In this document: positions 34,717 to 44,527 of the stretch, piece by piece
Numbering within the stretch: position 1 is the first letter of the stretch
Layout of the letters: every line of letters starts with the position of its first letter
Source of the DNA: Vibrio mimicus
Lineage (GTDB): Bacteria; Pseudomonadota; Gammaproteobacteria; Enterobacterales; Vibrionaceae
Assembly: GCF_019048845.1 (NCBI RefSeq)
Contig: NZ_CP077425.1
Location: 124,001 to 188,000, forward strand
Direction: 5' to 3'
DNA: 64,000 bases
Position numbers and translations under genes: made by a program
The notes under the pieces: generated by a model
Seen by the model: the letters and a program-made list of their open reading frames with translations, nothing else
Databases searched by the model: none
Told to the model about the DNA's origin: nothing

Positions 34717-35577
34717 TTAACGTTTCCACCAGCGTCCACGGCGTTCAAGCTCAGGATCACACAAGCGATTAAGTAACGTAAGCTGAGTATCGAGAATCGC
34801 TAACTCTTCCTGCGCTTTCTCTCGATCCGTTAAATAGGACGATGACTCCACCACGTTTTCAATCAAGGTCAGTATGGACTGCATCACAGGATCGCTCATG
34901 CATTGATGTAATTGGATGAGCGCAGCTTGAGCAATTTGATAAGGTTGGCAACGTACATTTTCTAACGGTCTTTGGAAAGAACGAGAAACCACTCCCTCAA
35001 GGAACACGCGATACGTCGTCAGCTCATCCACCCACAAAAAACGTTTTCCCTGTTCACAATGATGTGGATAAGGAACGGAGAGATGATGATTCAGATCGCG
35101 TGAAATATCCAACGTTACTCCCGATCGCAAACAGCGCTGATCCAAGGTTCGTAATAACCCTTGTTCATCCATCAGATGTTGAATTTCGAAAATGCGCTTG
35201 AGATGGTAATCGTTAGAAACTAGGGTTAGCGCCAGTTTCGCGCCAGCTTTGAGCTCCCCACTGGCGAGCAATACTTGCGCGACATGCTCAATATTCTCTA
35301 CCGTGCTGGTCGATTGCTGCTCTAGCAGCACTTTGACTTGTGGAAACGATCTACCGAATTGTTGAATCTGCTGCTCGAAATACTCATACATACGTCGCGC
35401 TTCAGATACTGACTGCCCTGCCGTAATCCCACCGCAAAATACCACCAGTGCTGACGAACATTCATTACGCTGTAACGCAGAGAGTAACCCATCAACTCGA
35501 CTTTTTCCTTCTTGCGTAAGCTGGTCGGCATTTAAACGTTTACCGAGTACAACAAAAATTGGGCGTATAGTGGACAA
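34717..35577 (-). CDS. DUF218/YdcF-like protein
   Basis: The 286-residue protein has the DUF218 fold: IFVVLGKRLN (about 7-16), FCGGITAGQSVSEARRM (about 48-64) and TVENIEHVAQVL (about 92-103). Relatives include ElyC/SanA, involved in envelope polysaccharide steps, and YdcF. The C-terminal 120 residues carry no motif I can name. It has no transmembrane segment, so it is cytosolic YdcF-like rather than ElyC-like. Confidence 0.78.
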   Translation of the reverse strand: MSTIRPIFVVLGKRLNADQLTQEGKSRVDGLLSALQRNECSSALVVFCGGITAGQSVSEARRMYEYFEQQIQQFGRSFPQVKVLLEQQSTSTVENIEHVAQVLLASGELKAGAKLALTLVSNDYHLKRIFEIQHLMDEQGLLRTLDQRCLRSGVTLDISRDLNHHLSVPYPHHCEQGKRFLWVDELTTYRVFLEGVVSRSFQRPLENVRCQPYQIAQAALIQLHQCMSDPVMQSILTLIENVVESSSYLTDREKAQEELAILDTQLTLLNRLCDPELERRGRWWKR

Positions 35578-35811
35578 TGTGTTATTCCTTTCTTAAGGTC
35601 ATGTTTATAGTGACTTGAGAAGAATTTCCCATTTTTTAATGAGATATAAACCTGAACCTCATTATGCAATCACTTCATTTGTGATGGATATTCAGAAAAT
35701 GAGTGCATCGTTGTTTTTTTCTGCCATAATCTCGCCCTTATTTTATTAGATGCTAATGCGTTCGGAATATTTAGATATAAGCACTAGCATACAACGTAAT
35801 AGCAGACCGAT
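35578..35811. other. Divergent promoter region before the POT transporter
   Basis: This 234-base AT-rich region has no gene. It must hold the promoters of both flanking genes; none was certain. Confidence 0.4.
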
Positions 35812-37284
35812 ATGTGGAATAAGCTCAACAAATCAATGATGTTCTGCCAAATGATGTTTGGCCTTTCTTTCTACGGTGTCATGGTTATCTTGACCCGTTT
35901 CTTCCTTGAAGATCTTAATTACAGTGAAGCGGACACCATGATGGTCGTTGGCGCATTTTCGTCAATTGGTCCCCTTTTTGCTATAGCCGGCGGCTTTATT
36001 GCGGATAAATTTCTCGGCGCGTACCGTTCACTGGCGATTTCCTACCTGACGTTTGCCGTGGGCTATCTGCTGCTCGTGCTCGGTGCTTCATCCACTAACG
36101 TTCCTTTGAGCTTGGTGGGTATTGCACTGGCTAGCTACGCACGTGGATTGATGTCTCCATCCTATCCAAGTCTGTACAAACGTACTTTCGCCAGTGAAGA
36201 AGACTTTAATAATGGCTATCCGGTCAACTATTCGGTCAACAACGTTGGTGCTCTGTTGGGGCAATATTTATTCCCAATGCTGGTGTTACTACTGGGTTTT
36301 CATGGCAGCTTTGCGCTTTCTGCATTAATGGCAACCTTAGCCACGATCACCATAGTGGTAATGCGTCGTCCACTCATTGAAGTGGCAAGCGAGAAAGATC
36401 AGCACTCCGTCAGCATCGGGAATTGGATTGCGTTCACATTGCTTTCACTGGCGATGGTAGGACTGGTTTTCTTCATGTTCTCCAACATGGCAATGGGTCA
36501 AAACATCGTGTACGCCATTGGTTTGGCAGCGATTTTCTACTTCATCAGTTTGATGTTTAAAGCCAATCGTACGGAAGCATTGAAGATGGGTACGATCTTA
36601 ATTGTGACTGTGCTAACAACCTGTTTCTTTGTGTATTACGGGCAAATGATGACCTCGATGACCATGGTCACCATCAACACCATGCGTGGTGATCTCTTCG
36701 GCATCATCCCGATTGCACCAGAAGCTTCAATGGCGATGAACCCACTGTGGTGCATTGTGGCTGGCCCAGCCATTTCTTACCTGTTTTCGAACTTGGAAAA
36801 ACGTGGCATTACCTTCTCTACTGCGACCAAAATTGCGTTTGCGTTTGTATTGACCGCCATTTCATTCGGCATTCTGACGTTTGCGGTTTCGACTGTCGGT
36901 GAAGATGCGATTATCCGCCCTGAAGTGTTCTTGGTGATCCATTTCTTCCAAGCGTTTGCTGAGGTTGTGGTGGGCAGCTTAGTGGTTGCGTTTATTTTGT
37001 CTGTCGCGCCAAAACAGATCGAGAACTTCTCAGTTAGCCTGTTCTATATTGCCATGGCGCTGAGTGGCATTATCGGTGCGGTATTCTCAACGTCAATCGC
37101 GTTGGAAAAAGGTCAAATCATCACCCAACAGATCGTTCAGATCATCTACGGCGACTACTTCAAACTGTTGACCATTCTGGCCGTTGTGATGGTGGGTGTA
37201 GCTTTGATTGCTTCCGTTGCAATCCGAAAAATGCTGAATTCTGCTGAACAACATTCACCAGAAGTGATGAAATCCAACGCTTAA
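35812..37284 (+). CDS. POT/PTR2-family proton-coupled peptide transporter
   Basis: The 490-residue membrane protein has 12-14 hydrophobic segments. POT signatures are seen: FSSIGPLFAIAGGFIADKFLGAYR (PTR2 motif 1, about 50-73) and NVGALLGQYLFPM (about 144-156). It is more divergent from DtpA than typical: the ExxERFxYY motif of helix 1 is replaced by MMFGLSFYGVM, so substrate and coupling may differ. It is a single gene with its own terminator at 37311-37331. Confidence 0.82.
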   Translation: MWNKLNKSMMFCQMMFGLSFYGVMVILTRFFLEDLNYSEADTMMVVGAFSSIGPLFAIAGGFIADKFLGAYRSLAISYLTFAVGYLLLVLGASSTNVPLSLVGIALASYARGLMSPSYPSLYKRTFASEEDFNNGYPVNYSVNNVGALLGQYLFPMLVLLLGFHGSFALSALMATLATITIVVMRRPLIEVASEKDQHSVSIGNWIAFTLLSLAMVGLVFFMFSNMAMGQNIVYAIGLAAIFYFISLMFKANRTEALKMGTILIVTVLTTCFFVYYGQMMTSMTMVTINTMRGDLFGIIPIAPEASMAMNPLWCIVAGPAISYLFSNLEKRGITFSTATKIAFAFVLTAISFGILTFAVSTVGEDAIIRPEVFLVIHFFQAFAEVVVGSLVVAFILSVAPKQIENFSVSLFYIAMALSGIIGAVFSTSIALEKGQIITQQIVQIIYGDYFKLLTILAVVMVGVALIASVAIRKMLNSAEQHSPEVMKSNA

Positions 37285-37310
37285 ACAGCAGATTCAATAC
37301 CTTTATGAGA

Positions 37311-37331
37311 AATGGCCTACGGGCCATTTTT
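37311..37331 (+). terminator. Rho-independent terminator of the POT transporter
   Basis: AATGGCC (37311-37317) pairs with GGCCATT (37322-37328), followed by T. Confidence 0.82.
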
Positions 37332-37346
37332 TATGCTTGCAGGAAG

Positions 37347-38249
37347 CTAAGCAAACGCCACAATAAGTCCTGCGATAATTGCGCTAACCCCTAACAGACG
37401 AGTGACATAACAGCGCTCACCCAGAAAAGCGATGCCCATAAACAGCCCAAATACGATGCTGGTTTGGCGTAGCGCCACAATAAAGCTCACATTTTCCGTC
37501 AACGTCATCGCATACAGCACCAAACTGTAGGTGCCTCCCATCATCAAGCCCGCAAGGATCGCGGTGTAACGAATTCGCCACGCCTCAATGAAAGGTGCGC
37601 GTTGCCCAGTCAACAAGTACCAAATGGTCAGCGGCAAACACATCGCCCAAAACTGAATCCCCAAATAAAGCACGGCAGAGTAACTGGCTGGCATCTGTAA
37701 GCCTACAGTCTGTTCAATGATCGCCAGTGCTTCTTTGTCTATGATGGAGTACCCAGCGGTGCCCACCGCCGCCACTAACGCCCATACAATCCCGATGTTG
37801 GCATAATCCGTAAAGCGGAATTGACGAAATTTTTGGAGCGGGATCATCAAGCAGCCAAGTGTGATCAATCCAAATCCCAGCCATTGATTAAGGTGCAAAT
37901 CGTAGCCCAGCAATGCCGTACCCGCCCCCACTAACAGCACGGGCAGTCCGCGTGCTAAAGGATAAGCAATCCCGATATCCACTTTGCTGTAAGCAAACGC
38001 AAGCCCAAGCATGTACACCATTTGGCTAATCCCGCTGATGATCAGCAGTACCCAAAACTGGGTTGGCAATGTTGACCAGCCAATTTGCGCGAAGTACCAC
38101 AAGATGTAAGGGGTGAGAAGCAATGATGTAGCTGCCGTCGCCGCCAAGAAGAAAGATGCCCCCGAGCTTTGGTAGCGTTTGCCGATGATGTTCCAACCGG
38201 CGTGCAGCAATGCAGAAAATAAGACGATGATGATAGGCACAAAAGACAT
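37347..38249 (-). CDS. EamA/DMT-family transporter
   Basis: The 300-residue membrane protein has ten hydrophobic segments in two repeats. It contains the EamA motif WNIIGKRY (about 19-26) in helix 1 and ALRQTSIVFGLFMGIAFLGER (about 255-275) in the second half. Members export or import small metabolites; the substrate is unknown. It lies directly downstream of the phosphonate cluster on the same strand but after a terminator, so it is probably separate. Confidence 0.85.
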   Translation of the reverse strand: MSFVPIIIVLFSALLHAGWNIIGKRYQSSGASFFLAATAATSLLLTPYILWYFAQIGWSTLPTQFWVLLIISGISQMVYMLGLAFAYSKVDIGIAYPLARGLPVLLVGAGTALLGYDLHLNQWLGFGLITLGCLMIPLQKFRQFRFTDYANIGIVWALVAAVGTAGYSIIDKEALAIIEQTVGLQMPASYSAVLYLGIQFWAMCLPLTIWYLLTGQRAPFIEAWRIRYTAILAGLMMGGTYSLVLYAMTLTENVSFIVALRQTSIVFGLFMGIAFLGERCYVTRLLGVSAIIAGLIVAFA

Positions 38250-38263
38250 ACGACAACCTTGTC

Positions 38264-38290
38264 AAAAAGCCCTGTCATTTCCGACAGGGC
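38264..38290 (-). terminator. Rho-independent terminator of the phosphonate regulator operon
   Basis: On the minus strand GCCCTGTC and GACAGGGC flank a 6-base loop and are followed by TTTTTG. It lies 30 bases after the GntR gene. Confidence 0.85.
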
Positions 38291-38319
38291 AAGCAATCTG
38301 CCTCTTTCGTGAGGAAGGG

Positions 38320-39024
38320 TTAACGTTTTAACTCTGCGATGGATTCAATGGTAATGGCATCGTGACGCCAGTATTCAATATCACAATCAATCAACTCGCC
38401 TTTCTGGTTGTAATTAACTCGCTCTACCACCATAGCCGGCGTACCGGATGTAGCGCGTAACGCTTGTGCCATTTCACCCAGTAACGAGCTGGTTGAAATA
38501 CGGTAGTGGATCGTCTGGTATTGTGTCGAATAATGCTCGCGATACAGATCGGTCAACGATTGCGACAAATCAAAATTGAGCAGGTTCGGAAACAGCTCTG
38601 GGCGAACGTAGTTGGTGACATATACCACAGGTCGATTGTCCAGATAACGCACCCGATCCACTCGGTAAACATCGGAAAACGGTTTGAGCTTGAGCAGACG
38701 TGTGGCCTGTTTGTTGGCGATCACCGCCTTGGCTGCAATCAGTTCCGTTTTTGGTTGGCGATTTTGTGACAGCGCCATATTGGTGAAATTGAGTGTTTGA
38801 GTGGGGTCATAGCGCAAAGGTGCCGGCGAAATAAACCAACCGCGGCGATCTTCGCGATAAATCTTCCCTTCCGCTTCAAGCAGTGAAAGCGCCTCACGCA
38901 AGGTGACTCGCGTAGTATCAAATGATTCGGCTAATTTGCGCTCCGCAGGCAGCTTTTGACGTGGCATCAGCATACCCGCATCAATCTGCTCTACGATGGC
39001 ATCTTTAATTTTTACGTATTGCAT
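38320..39024 (-). CDS. phnR: GntR/HutC-family regulator of 2-aminoethylphosphonate genes
   Basis: The 234-residue product starts MQYVKIKDAIVEQIDAGML, with the winged HTH (about 3-70, KLAESFDTTRVTLREALSLLEAEG) and a UTRA effector domain (about 85-230). HutC-type members bind TGGTNTANACCA-like palindromes, three of which lie before the transport and phnW genes. It lies at the end of the transporter operon. The start at 39024 has AGGA 5 bases upstream; a GTG at 39048 overlaps the permease gene and is less likely. Confidence 0.85.
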   Translation of the reverse strand: MQYVKIKDAIVEQIDAGMLMPRQKLPAERKLAESFDTTRVTLREALSLLEAEGKIYREDRRGWFISPAPLRYDPTQTLNFTNMALSQNRQPKTELIAAKAVIANKQATRLLKLKPFSDVYRVDRVRYLDNRPVVYVTNYVRPELFPNLLNFDLSQSLTDLYREHYSTQYQTIHYRISTSSLLGEMAQALRATSGTPAMVVERVNYNQKGELIDCDIEYWRHDAITIESIAELKR

Positions 39025-39047
39025 TGCTATCCTATTGCTTCTTTCCA

Positions 39048-40748
39048 CTAACGCTTGCGCCTTGCTTGCATGCGACCAAACAATCCAAATTCCAACCCGA
39101 CATGCAGCAGCTTCATCAAACCCGCCGTGAGCATAATCATCACAGCCATCGCCGCGGCCGAACCTGTCTGGCCTGCATCATCCATATTCAGTACCGCGAC
39201 CGACGCGGGAACGGTATCCGTTGAGTAGAGGAATACTACCGCAGAAGTGGTGGTTAATGCATTAATAAACAGATAGCTAGCGATGTCTAATACCGCTGGC
39301 AAGGATACGGGTAATGTCACTTTCCACAGTAAGCGATATTGCGGCAGCTTGATGGAGGCCGCAGTGGCTTCCAATTCCGGCGGCAACTGCTTGAGTGCGG
39401 TAACCGCCGTCATATGCCCTACTGTGTAGTAATGCACCACGGTGTTGATCACCAAAAGCAGCATGCCGCCATATAGGCCATTGAGCGGATTACTGGCGTG
39501 GTTGAAAAAGAAGATATACCCCAAACCCAGTACCAATCCCGGCACTGCCATCGGAATCATGCTAAGCATCTGCATCACCTGACGCAGCGGGGCTAAAATT
39601 CGCCCTTTTTCGATACTGTAAGCGCCAAGAAAGATCAGCACAGTGCCACACAACGCCGTTAAGCTGGCCAAAGTCAATGAATTGAAATATGGACTCCAAC
39701 CGTAAGTGCTGGTTTCAGCAAACTGATAGTTTTTGAGTGTTAGTGCCGTATTCCACGGCCAAAAAGTGACGAGCGAGCCATACACCGCCGTTGCCAATAC
39801 TGCGACTATTGCCACGCAAACCAGTACACAGTAAAGCAAACACAACCCATCACGCAGTTTATGCGGAGTGGGTTGGTAAGCCACGGAACGCGTATCAAAC
39901 AAGCTTTGCTGCTTTTTCTGCACCCAGCGATCCGCAACAAAGGCCAGTACCGCAGGCAGTAAAAGTACAATACTGGTCACCGCCCCCATGGCGAAGTTTT
40001 GCTGTCCAACCACTTGTTTGAAAATGTCGGTCGCTAACACGTTATAGCTGCCACCAATCACTTTCGGCACCCCGAAATCACACACCACCAGAGTAAATAC
40101 AACGATCAAGGCGCTGATCAATCCGTACTTTGCGGCGGGAAGTGTCACGATAAAAAAGGTTTTGAGTGGGGAAGTTTTCAGCGCCCTCGCCGCTTCATAC
40201 AAACGAGCATCCGAAGTGCTGAGCGAGGTGGTGAGAATCATTAACGCATGTGGGAACGTCCAAAAAATCAAACCCAGAGCAATGCCTAATCCTCCATAAA
40301 TGGACTCTCCGCCTAACCACGTTTTGAGCATGCCTTGATTACCAAACAAAAAGATAAGACTGATGGCGGGTAACAGCGAAGGTGCTAAAATCGGCGCGCT
40401 TCCTAACACTCGGAACAAACTTTTCCCCGGCATGCAGGAGCGTGTTAACGCATAAGCGTAACCAAAAGCCAGCAGACCAACTACGGCGGTCACACCGATG
40501 CCCAACACCAAGGTATTACGCATCGATTGCCAAAGCGCAGTGGAAGCAAAATATTGAGCAAAGTATGTTAGCCCGACAAATTCACCCTGCGCGTTTTGCA
40601 CGCTTTTCGCCAACATGGCGACCAGTGGCGCGACAATAAACACCAACATCAGCGATAACAACACCAGCAAAGTAGCAGACAGAATCAGGCTATCACGGCT
40701 CCAGCGTGGCAACATTCGCACCGGAAGAGTACGGGTGAGATTCAGCAT
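39048..40748 (-). CDS. 2-aminoethylphosphonate ABC importer permease, two permease domains fused
   Basis: The 566-residue protein holds two BPD-type permease domains in one chain (about 60-290 and 345-555), each with an EAA-like loop (YEAARALKTSPLKTFFIV and LPPELEATAASIKLPQYRLL). Salmonella has separate PhnU and PhnV; this is the fused form. The start at 40748 (MLNLTRTLPVRM) has AGGAGAGGAAC directly upstream. The longer frame to 40862 overlaps the ATPase gene's end and looks unlike a membrane protein N-terminus. Confidence 0.88.
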   Translation of the reverse strand: MLNLTRTLPVRMLPRWSRDSLILSATLLVLLSLMLVFIVAPLVAMLAKSVQNAQGEFVGLTYFAQYFASTALWQSMRNTLVLGIGVTAVVGLLAFGYAYALTRSCMPGKSLFRVLGSAPILAPSLLPAISLIFLFGNQGMLKTWLGGESIYGGLGIALGLIFWTFPHALMILTTSLSTSDARLYEAARALKTSPLKTFFIVTLPAAKYGLISALIVVFTLVVCDFGVPKVIGGSYNVLATDIFKQVVGQQNFAMGAVTSIVLLLPAVLAFVADRWVQKKQQSLFDTRSVAYQPTPHKLRDGLCLLYCVLVCVAIVAVLATAVYGSLVTFWPWNTALTLKNYQFAETSTYGWSPYFNSLTLASLTALCGTVLIFLGAYSIEKGRILAPLRQVMQMLSMIPMAVPGLVLGLGYIFFFNHASNPLNGLYGGMLLLVINTVVHYYTVGHMTAVTALKQLPPELEATAASIKLPQYRLLWKVTLPVSLPAVLDIASYLFINALTTTSAVVFLYSTDTVPASVAVLNMDDAGQTGSAAAMAVMIMLTAGLMKLLHVGLEFGLFGRMQARRKR

Positions 40749-40758
40749 GTTCCTCTCC

Positions 40759-41961
40759 TTACGCGGCATACGCGCATGCTGTTGTGACAGCTTGCGTCGT
40801 AGACATGACCTTGCGACGGTACGCATGAAGCTGCCCCTCACGCAGTGCCAAATATCGAACATCGCCTGCTTTTAACTTCATGGTTTGCACCTGCGTGATC
40901 GGTAAATCGACATAAACGGGAGGAGCCAAACGCTCGTCTTGAAACACACATTCGACTCGATAAAACGCGCCAAGAAACTCCAAATGGCGAATGACGACGG
41001 GAATGGCATTGTTGTAGCGCGTGACCAGTTCTAGATTTTCTGGGCGAACAGCCAGATCAAATTGCTCACCTTGAGTAGGCGTCAAGTTTTCTATCTTAGG
41101 CAATGCAATCAGTGATTCTGCAATGCGCAACTGATGGGAGGTTGCCATAGATACGGGAATGAAATTCATGGTGCCGACAAACTCCGCCACAAAGCGACTC
41201 GCGGGTTTTTGGTAAATGTCTTGTGGCGTGCCGACTTGCTCAATGACACCGTGATTCATGACCACGATACGATCCGCCATGGTTAATGCTTCTTCCTGAT
41301 CGTGGGTCACCATGATGGTGGTTATTCCTAACTTACGTTGCAATTGGCAAATCTCATCACGCAGGTGAGTTCGCACTTTGGCATCCAATGCTGACAGGGG
41401 CTCATCAAGCAGCAATAGCCCAGGAGATAACGCCAAAGCACGCGCTAATGCCACCCGCTGCTGCTGACCGCCTGAAAGCTGGCTTGGGTATTTTTGCGCC
41501 GAAGTCACGAGCCCAATAAGTTCTAGCCACTGTTCAACTTTTTCTAAGGCATCACGCACCGACATCCCTTGATTTCGCAGACCGATGGCGATGTTTTCTT
41601 CCACCGTTAAATTAGGAAACAGAGCATAGGATTGAAATACAATGCCGAAATCGCGTTTCTCCGGCGGCAGAAAAGTAATGGCCTGTTGGTTTTGATGAAT
41701 GGTGCCAGAGGTGGGCAGATCTAACCCCGCAATAGCGCGCAATAAAGTGGTTTTGCCACAACCCGAAGGGCCAAGAAAGCAGACAAATTCGCCTTGTTCG
41801 ATCGACAAGCTGATCTCTTTCAAAGCGGTAAATGCGCCAAACTGTTTCACGACATGACGAATATCTAGGTAGCTTTTCTCTGAGGACTGATATCCAAGGT
41901 GTTGTTTTTCAGGGTATTGGCCTTCAAGGTTTTTCTGTTCACGAGGGTTCTGCGTGGTCAT
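40759..41961 (-). CDS. phnT: 2-aminoethylphosphonate ABC importer ATPase
   Basis: The 400-residue ATPase has Walker A GPSGCGKTT (about 66-74), signature LSGGQQQR (about 162-169), Walker B LLLLDEPLSALD (about 183-194) and a TOBE-type C-terminal regulatory domain (about 275-385). It is in the family of PotA/FbpC and the AEP-specific PhnT. The start at 41961 has AAGGA 9 bases upstream; the alternative ATG at 41970 overlaps that site. It probably begins a transcript under the palindrome at 41979-41992. Confidence 0.88.
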   Translation of the reverse strand: MTTQNPREQKNLEGQYPEKQHLGYQSSEKSYLDIRHVVKQFGAFTALKEISLSIEQGEFVCFLGPSGCGKTTLLRAIAGLDLPTSGTIHQNQQAITFLPPEKRDFGIVFQSYALFPNLTVEENIAIGLRNQGMSVRDALEKVEQWLELIGLVTSAQKYPSQLSGGQQQRVALARALALSPGLLLLDEPLSALDAKVRTHLRDEICQLQRKLGITTIMVTHDQEEALTMADRIVVMNHGVIEQVGTPQDIYQKPASRFVAEFVGTMNFIPVSMATSHQLRIAESLIALPKIENLTPTQGEQFDLAVRPENLELVTRYNNAIPVVIRHLEFLGAFYRVECVFQDERLAPPVYVDLPITQVQTMKLKAGDVRYLALREGQLHAYRRKVMSTTQAVTTACAYAA

Positions 41962-41978
41962 AAAAGTCATCCTTAAAT

Positions 41979-41992
41979 TTGGTGTAGTCCAA
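41979..41992. promoter_or_regulatory. Candidate PhnR operator before phnT
   Basis: TTGGTGTAGTCCAA is an interrupted palindrome matching the TGGTNTANNCCA class of HutC-type GntR regulators. It lies 18 bases upstream of the phnT start. Confidence 0.6.
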
Positions 41993-42124
41993 AAATAACG
42001 AAACTTTATTGCAGAGCAGTGACAGTTTTATCGCTAAAGTATGACCATCTGATGACAGATGAGATACCTATAAAAATGGCTGGCGGTGTAAGGAATGCTG
42101 AATTCAGAGGCTGAATGAAAACAA

Positions 42125-42142
42125 AGGAGGCCGCCGCCTCCT
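42125..42142 (-). terminator. Terminator-like hairpin after phnS
   Basis: AGGAGGC (42125-42131) pairs with GCCTCCT (42136-42142). On the minus strand TTTGTTTTC follows. Confidence 0.6.
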
Positions 42143-42156
42143 CAGATGATTTGCTC

Positions 42157-43164
42157 TTAAGATTTCGGCTCAGATTTCGAATCAAACTTCTCAGACCACG
42201 TTTTCAACACACGGGCACGATCACTACCCATCTGGTTGAAATCCATCTTCGCCATCACTTTTTCCACATTCGGATAGTTGGCGACTTGTTTGCTGACATC
42301 TTGATGCCCAACCACTGGATAGCTTTCAATGTACAGTTCATTGGCAGCTTTAGAGACAGACCAATCCACTACGCGTTTTGCGGCGTCACTCTCTTTCACT
42401 AAGCCCACAGCATCCGATTCCCAACCGATGCCATTAGGCACAATCACATCCAAAGGTGCGCCTTGGGTTTTGAGTTTAGCACCGCGAGTGGCCATAGAGA
42501 TCCCAATTGCCACTTCTCCCATGCCTGCTTGTACACAAGGTTTCGAGCCGGAATGGGTATAGTGCGCAATGTTTTGATCAAGGCGCTGCATATAATCCCA
42601 CGCTTGCTCTTCCCCCATATTTTGCAACCATGCGGAAACTTGCATGTAGCCAGTGCCTGAAGAAGCTGGGTTTGGCATGGCAATATGCCCCTTATAAATC
42701 GGCTTGGTTAAATCTTCCCAGCTTTGGGGTTTGGGCAAGTTCAGCTGTTTGGCTACCGCTTCATTGAAACAGAGCGCATTAAAGAAGGCATAGTTACCAT
42801 ACCAAGCCGGTTGCGATTGCGGATCTTTCATATTGCTGCGCAGTTCGTCGGCACCTTTAGGCGTATAGGGTTTGAGAATACCTTGCTCTTTAAGAAGCGC
42901 CATGGATGAACCAGCCAGCCCCCACACTACTTCTGCGCGTGGGTTATTCTTTTCGGCTAACAGCTTCGCCGTCATGATCCCCGTTGAGTCACGCACCCAT
43001 TTGATCTCAATATCTGGGTTAGCTTTTTCAAATACGTTTTTGTATTTCGCCAACAGATCGGTTTCTAGTGCGGTATAAACCGTGACTTCCTGCGCTGCAA
43101 ACGCATGAGTCGCCATCAGCGTTGCGATTAGGGTAAGTGTTCCTTTCAACATGACTTTGTTCAT
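42157..43164 (-). CDS. phnS: 2-aminoethylphosphonate ABC importer, periplasmic binding protein
   Basis: The 335-residue protein starts MNKVMLKGTLTLIATLMATHAFAA, a classic signal peptide, then a type 2 periplasmic-binding fold of the FbpA/PhnS class (VTVYTALETDLLAKY, GLAGSSMALLKEQGIL, IAMPNPASSGTGYM). It brings 2-aminoethylphosphonate to the PhnT permease complex. GGAG 6 bases before the ATG at 43164 decides between three clustered ATGs. It is separated from phnT by a terminator-like hairpin and a promoter region, so it may have its own transcript. Confidence 0.88.
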   Translation of the reverse strand: MNKVMLKGTLTLIATLMATHAFAAQEVTVYTALETDLLAKYKNVFEKANPDIEIKWVRDSTGIMTAKLLAEKNNPRAEVVWGLAGSSMALLKEQGILKPYTPKGADELRSNMKDPQSQPAWYGNYAFFNALCFNEAVAKQLNLPKPQSWEDLTKPIYKGHIAMPNPASSGTGYMQVSAWLQNMGEEQAWDYMQRLDQNIAHYTHSGSKPCVQAGMGEVAIGISMATRGAKLKTQGAPLDVIVPNGIGWESDAVGLVKESDAAKRVVDWSVSKAANELYIESYPVVGHQDVSKQVANYPNVEKVMAKMDFNQMGSDRARVLKTWSEKFDSKSEPKS

Positions 43165-43187
43165 CATCATCTCCAATGTAGTTAATT

Positions 43188-43199
43188 TGGTATGTACCA
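43188..43199. promoter_or_regulatory. Candidate PhnR operator before phnS
   Basis: TGGTATGTACCA has perfect 5-base arms TGGTA/TACCA and lies 23 bases upstream of the phnS start, on its promoter side. Confidence 0.65.
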
Positions 43200-43380
43200 G
43201 AATTATTGCTTACCCTAGCGATCCTGTATGACGTTTCGATGAACAAAAATTGGCAATTTGACTAAGTTTGATTCCCTTCTATTACCTATTTTCTGCACGG
43301 CTAAGTTATGAAACTTTTGTGAAATTACTCGATGGAGGGTTTACCCGTGGCTTTTCTCGTTGTTAGATAACATCAAATTA

Positions 43381-43394
43381 TTGGTATAGTCCAA
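43381..43394. promoter_or_regulatory. Candidate PhnR operator before phnW
   Basis: TTGGTATAGTCCAA lies directly before the GGAG ribosome binding site of phnW and differs by one base from the phnT site. Confidence 0.65.
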
Positions 43395-43406
43395 ATGGAG
43401 TAATAA

Positions 43407-44510
43407 ATGAAGAACGCGTATCTGTTGCTTACCCCTGGCCCCCTTTCTACGTCTGAGTCGGTACGTGAAGCCATGCTGAAGGATTGGTGCACTTGGGATG
43501 ATGATTACAATCTCGAAATTGTCGAAGTGATTCGCCGCAAACTCGTAGCTCTTGCCACAACACAATCCGGATACACCTCAGTATTGATGCAAGGCAGTGG
43601 CACCGCTTCCGTAGAAGCAACGATTGGAACCGTGATGTTGCCAACGGATAAGCTGCTCGTGATCGATAATGGGGCTTATGGGGCGCGTATCGCGCAAATC
43701 GCGGAGTATCTCAACATTGCTTGTCACGTCATTTCCCCCGGCGAAACCGCACAACCCAATCTTGAAGAGATCGCTCAAGTTCTAACCTCAGATTCCGCAA
43801 TCACACACGTTGCCGTGGTGCACTGTGAAACCACCACCGGCATGCTCAATCCAATTGAGGAAATCGCCAAACTGGCTAAACAGCACGGTAAACGCATCAT
43901 TTTAGATGCCATGTCGAGCTTTGGCGGCATCCCAATGGATATTGGTGAGATGGACATCGATTTTATGATCAGCTCGGCCAACAAATGCATTCAAGGTGTG
44001 CCCGGCTTTGGCTTTGTGATTGCCAAACGTTCTGAACTTGAGCAATGCCAAGGTCGAGCACGCTCACTCACACTGGATCTCTATGACCAATGGCAGTGTA
44101 TGGAAAAAAATCGTGGCAAGTGGCGTTTTACCTCCCCAACCCATACGGTTCGCGCTTTCTACCAAGCCTTGTTGGAGTTGGAGAGCGAAGGCGGCATCGC
44201 GGCGCGCTATCAGCGTTATCACACCAATCAGCAAAAATTGGTTAACGGTATGCGCACACTCGGCTTTATTCCGCTGCTACCGGAACATCTGCACTCTCCC
44301 GTCATCACTTCTTTTTATTCACCCACGGATTCTGATTATCAGTTTGGTGAGTTTTATCAGCGCCTAAAACAGCAAGGCTTTGTGATTTATCCCGGCAAAG
44401 TAAGCAACGCAGACTGCTTCCGCATTGGCAACATTGGCGAAGTGTATCCGCAAGATATTGATCGCTTACTCAGCGCTATGCAGCAAGCCATGTACTGGAA
44501 TCTAGCGTAA
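43407..44510 (+). CDS. phnW: 2-aminoethylphosphonate:pyruvate aminotransferase
   Basis: The 367-residue PLP enzyme converts 2-aminoethylphosphonate and pyruvate to phosphonoacetaldehyde and alanine. Visible are [17 protein letters not shown] at the N-terminus, [14 protein letters not shown] (about 62-75), the cofactor Asp in [11 protein letters not shown] (about 165-175) and the Lys in [12 protein letters not shown] (near residue 193). The length fits PhnW. It heads the plus-strand operon phnW-pbfA-phnX, with a candidate PhnR site just upstream. Confidence 0.95.
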   Translation: MKNAYLLLTPGPLSTSESVREAMLKDWCTWDDDYNLEIVEVIRRKLVALATTQSGYTSVLMQGSGTASVEATIGTVMLPTDKLLVIDNGAYGARIAQIAEYLNIACHVISPGETAQPNLEEIAQVLTSDSAITHVAVVHCETTTGMLNPIEEIAKLAKQHGKRIILDAMSSFGGIPMDIGEMDIDFMISSANKCIQGVPGFGFVIAKRSELEQCQGRARSLTLDLYDQWQCMEKNRGKWRFTSPTHTVRAFYQALLELESEGGIAARYQRYHTNQQKLVNGMRTLGFIPLLPEHLHSPVITSFYSPTDSDYQFGEFYQRLKQQGFVIYPGKVSNADCFRIGNIGEVYPQDIDRLLSAMQQAMYWNLA

Positions 44511-44527
44511 CGGATCAGGAAAACGTA

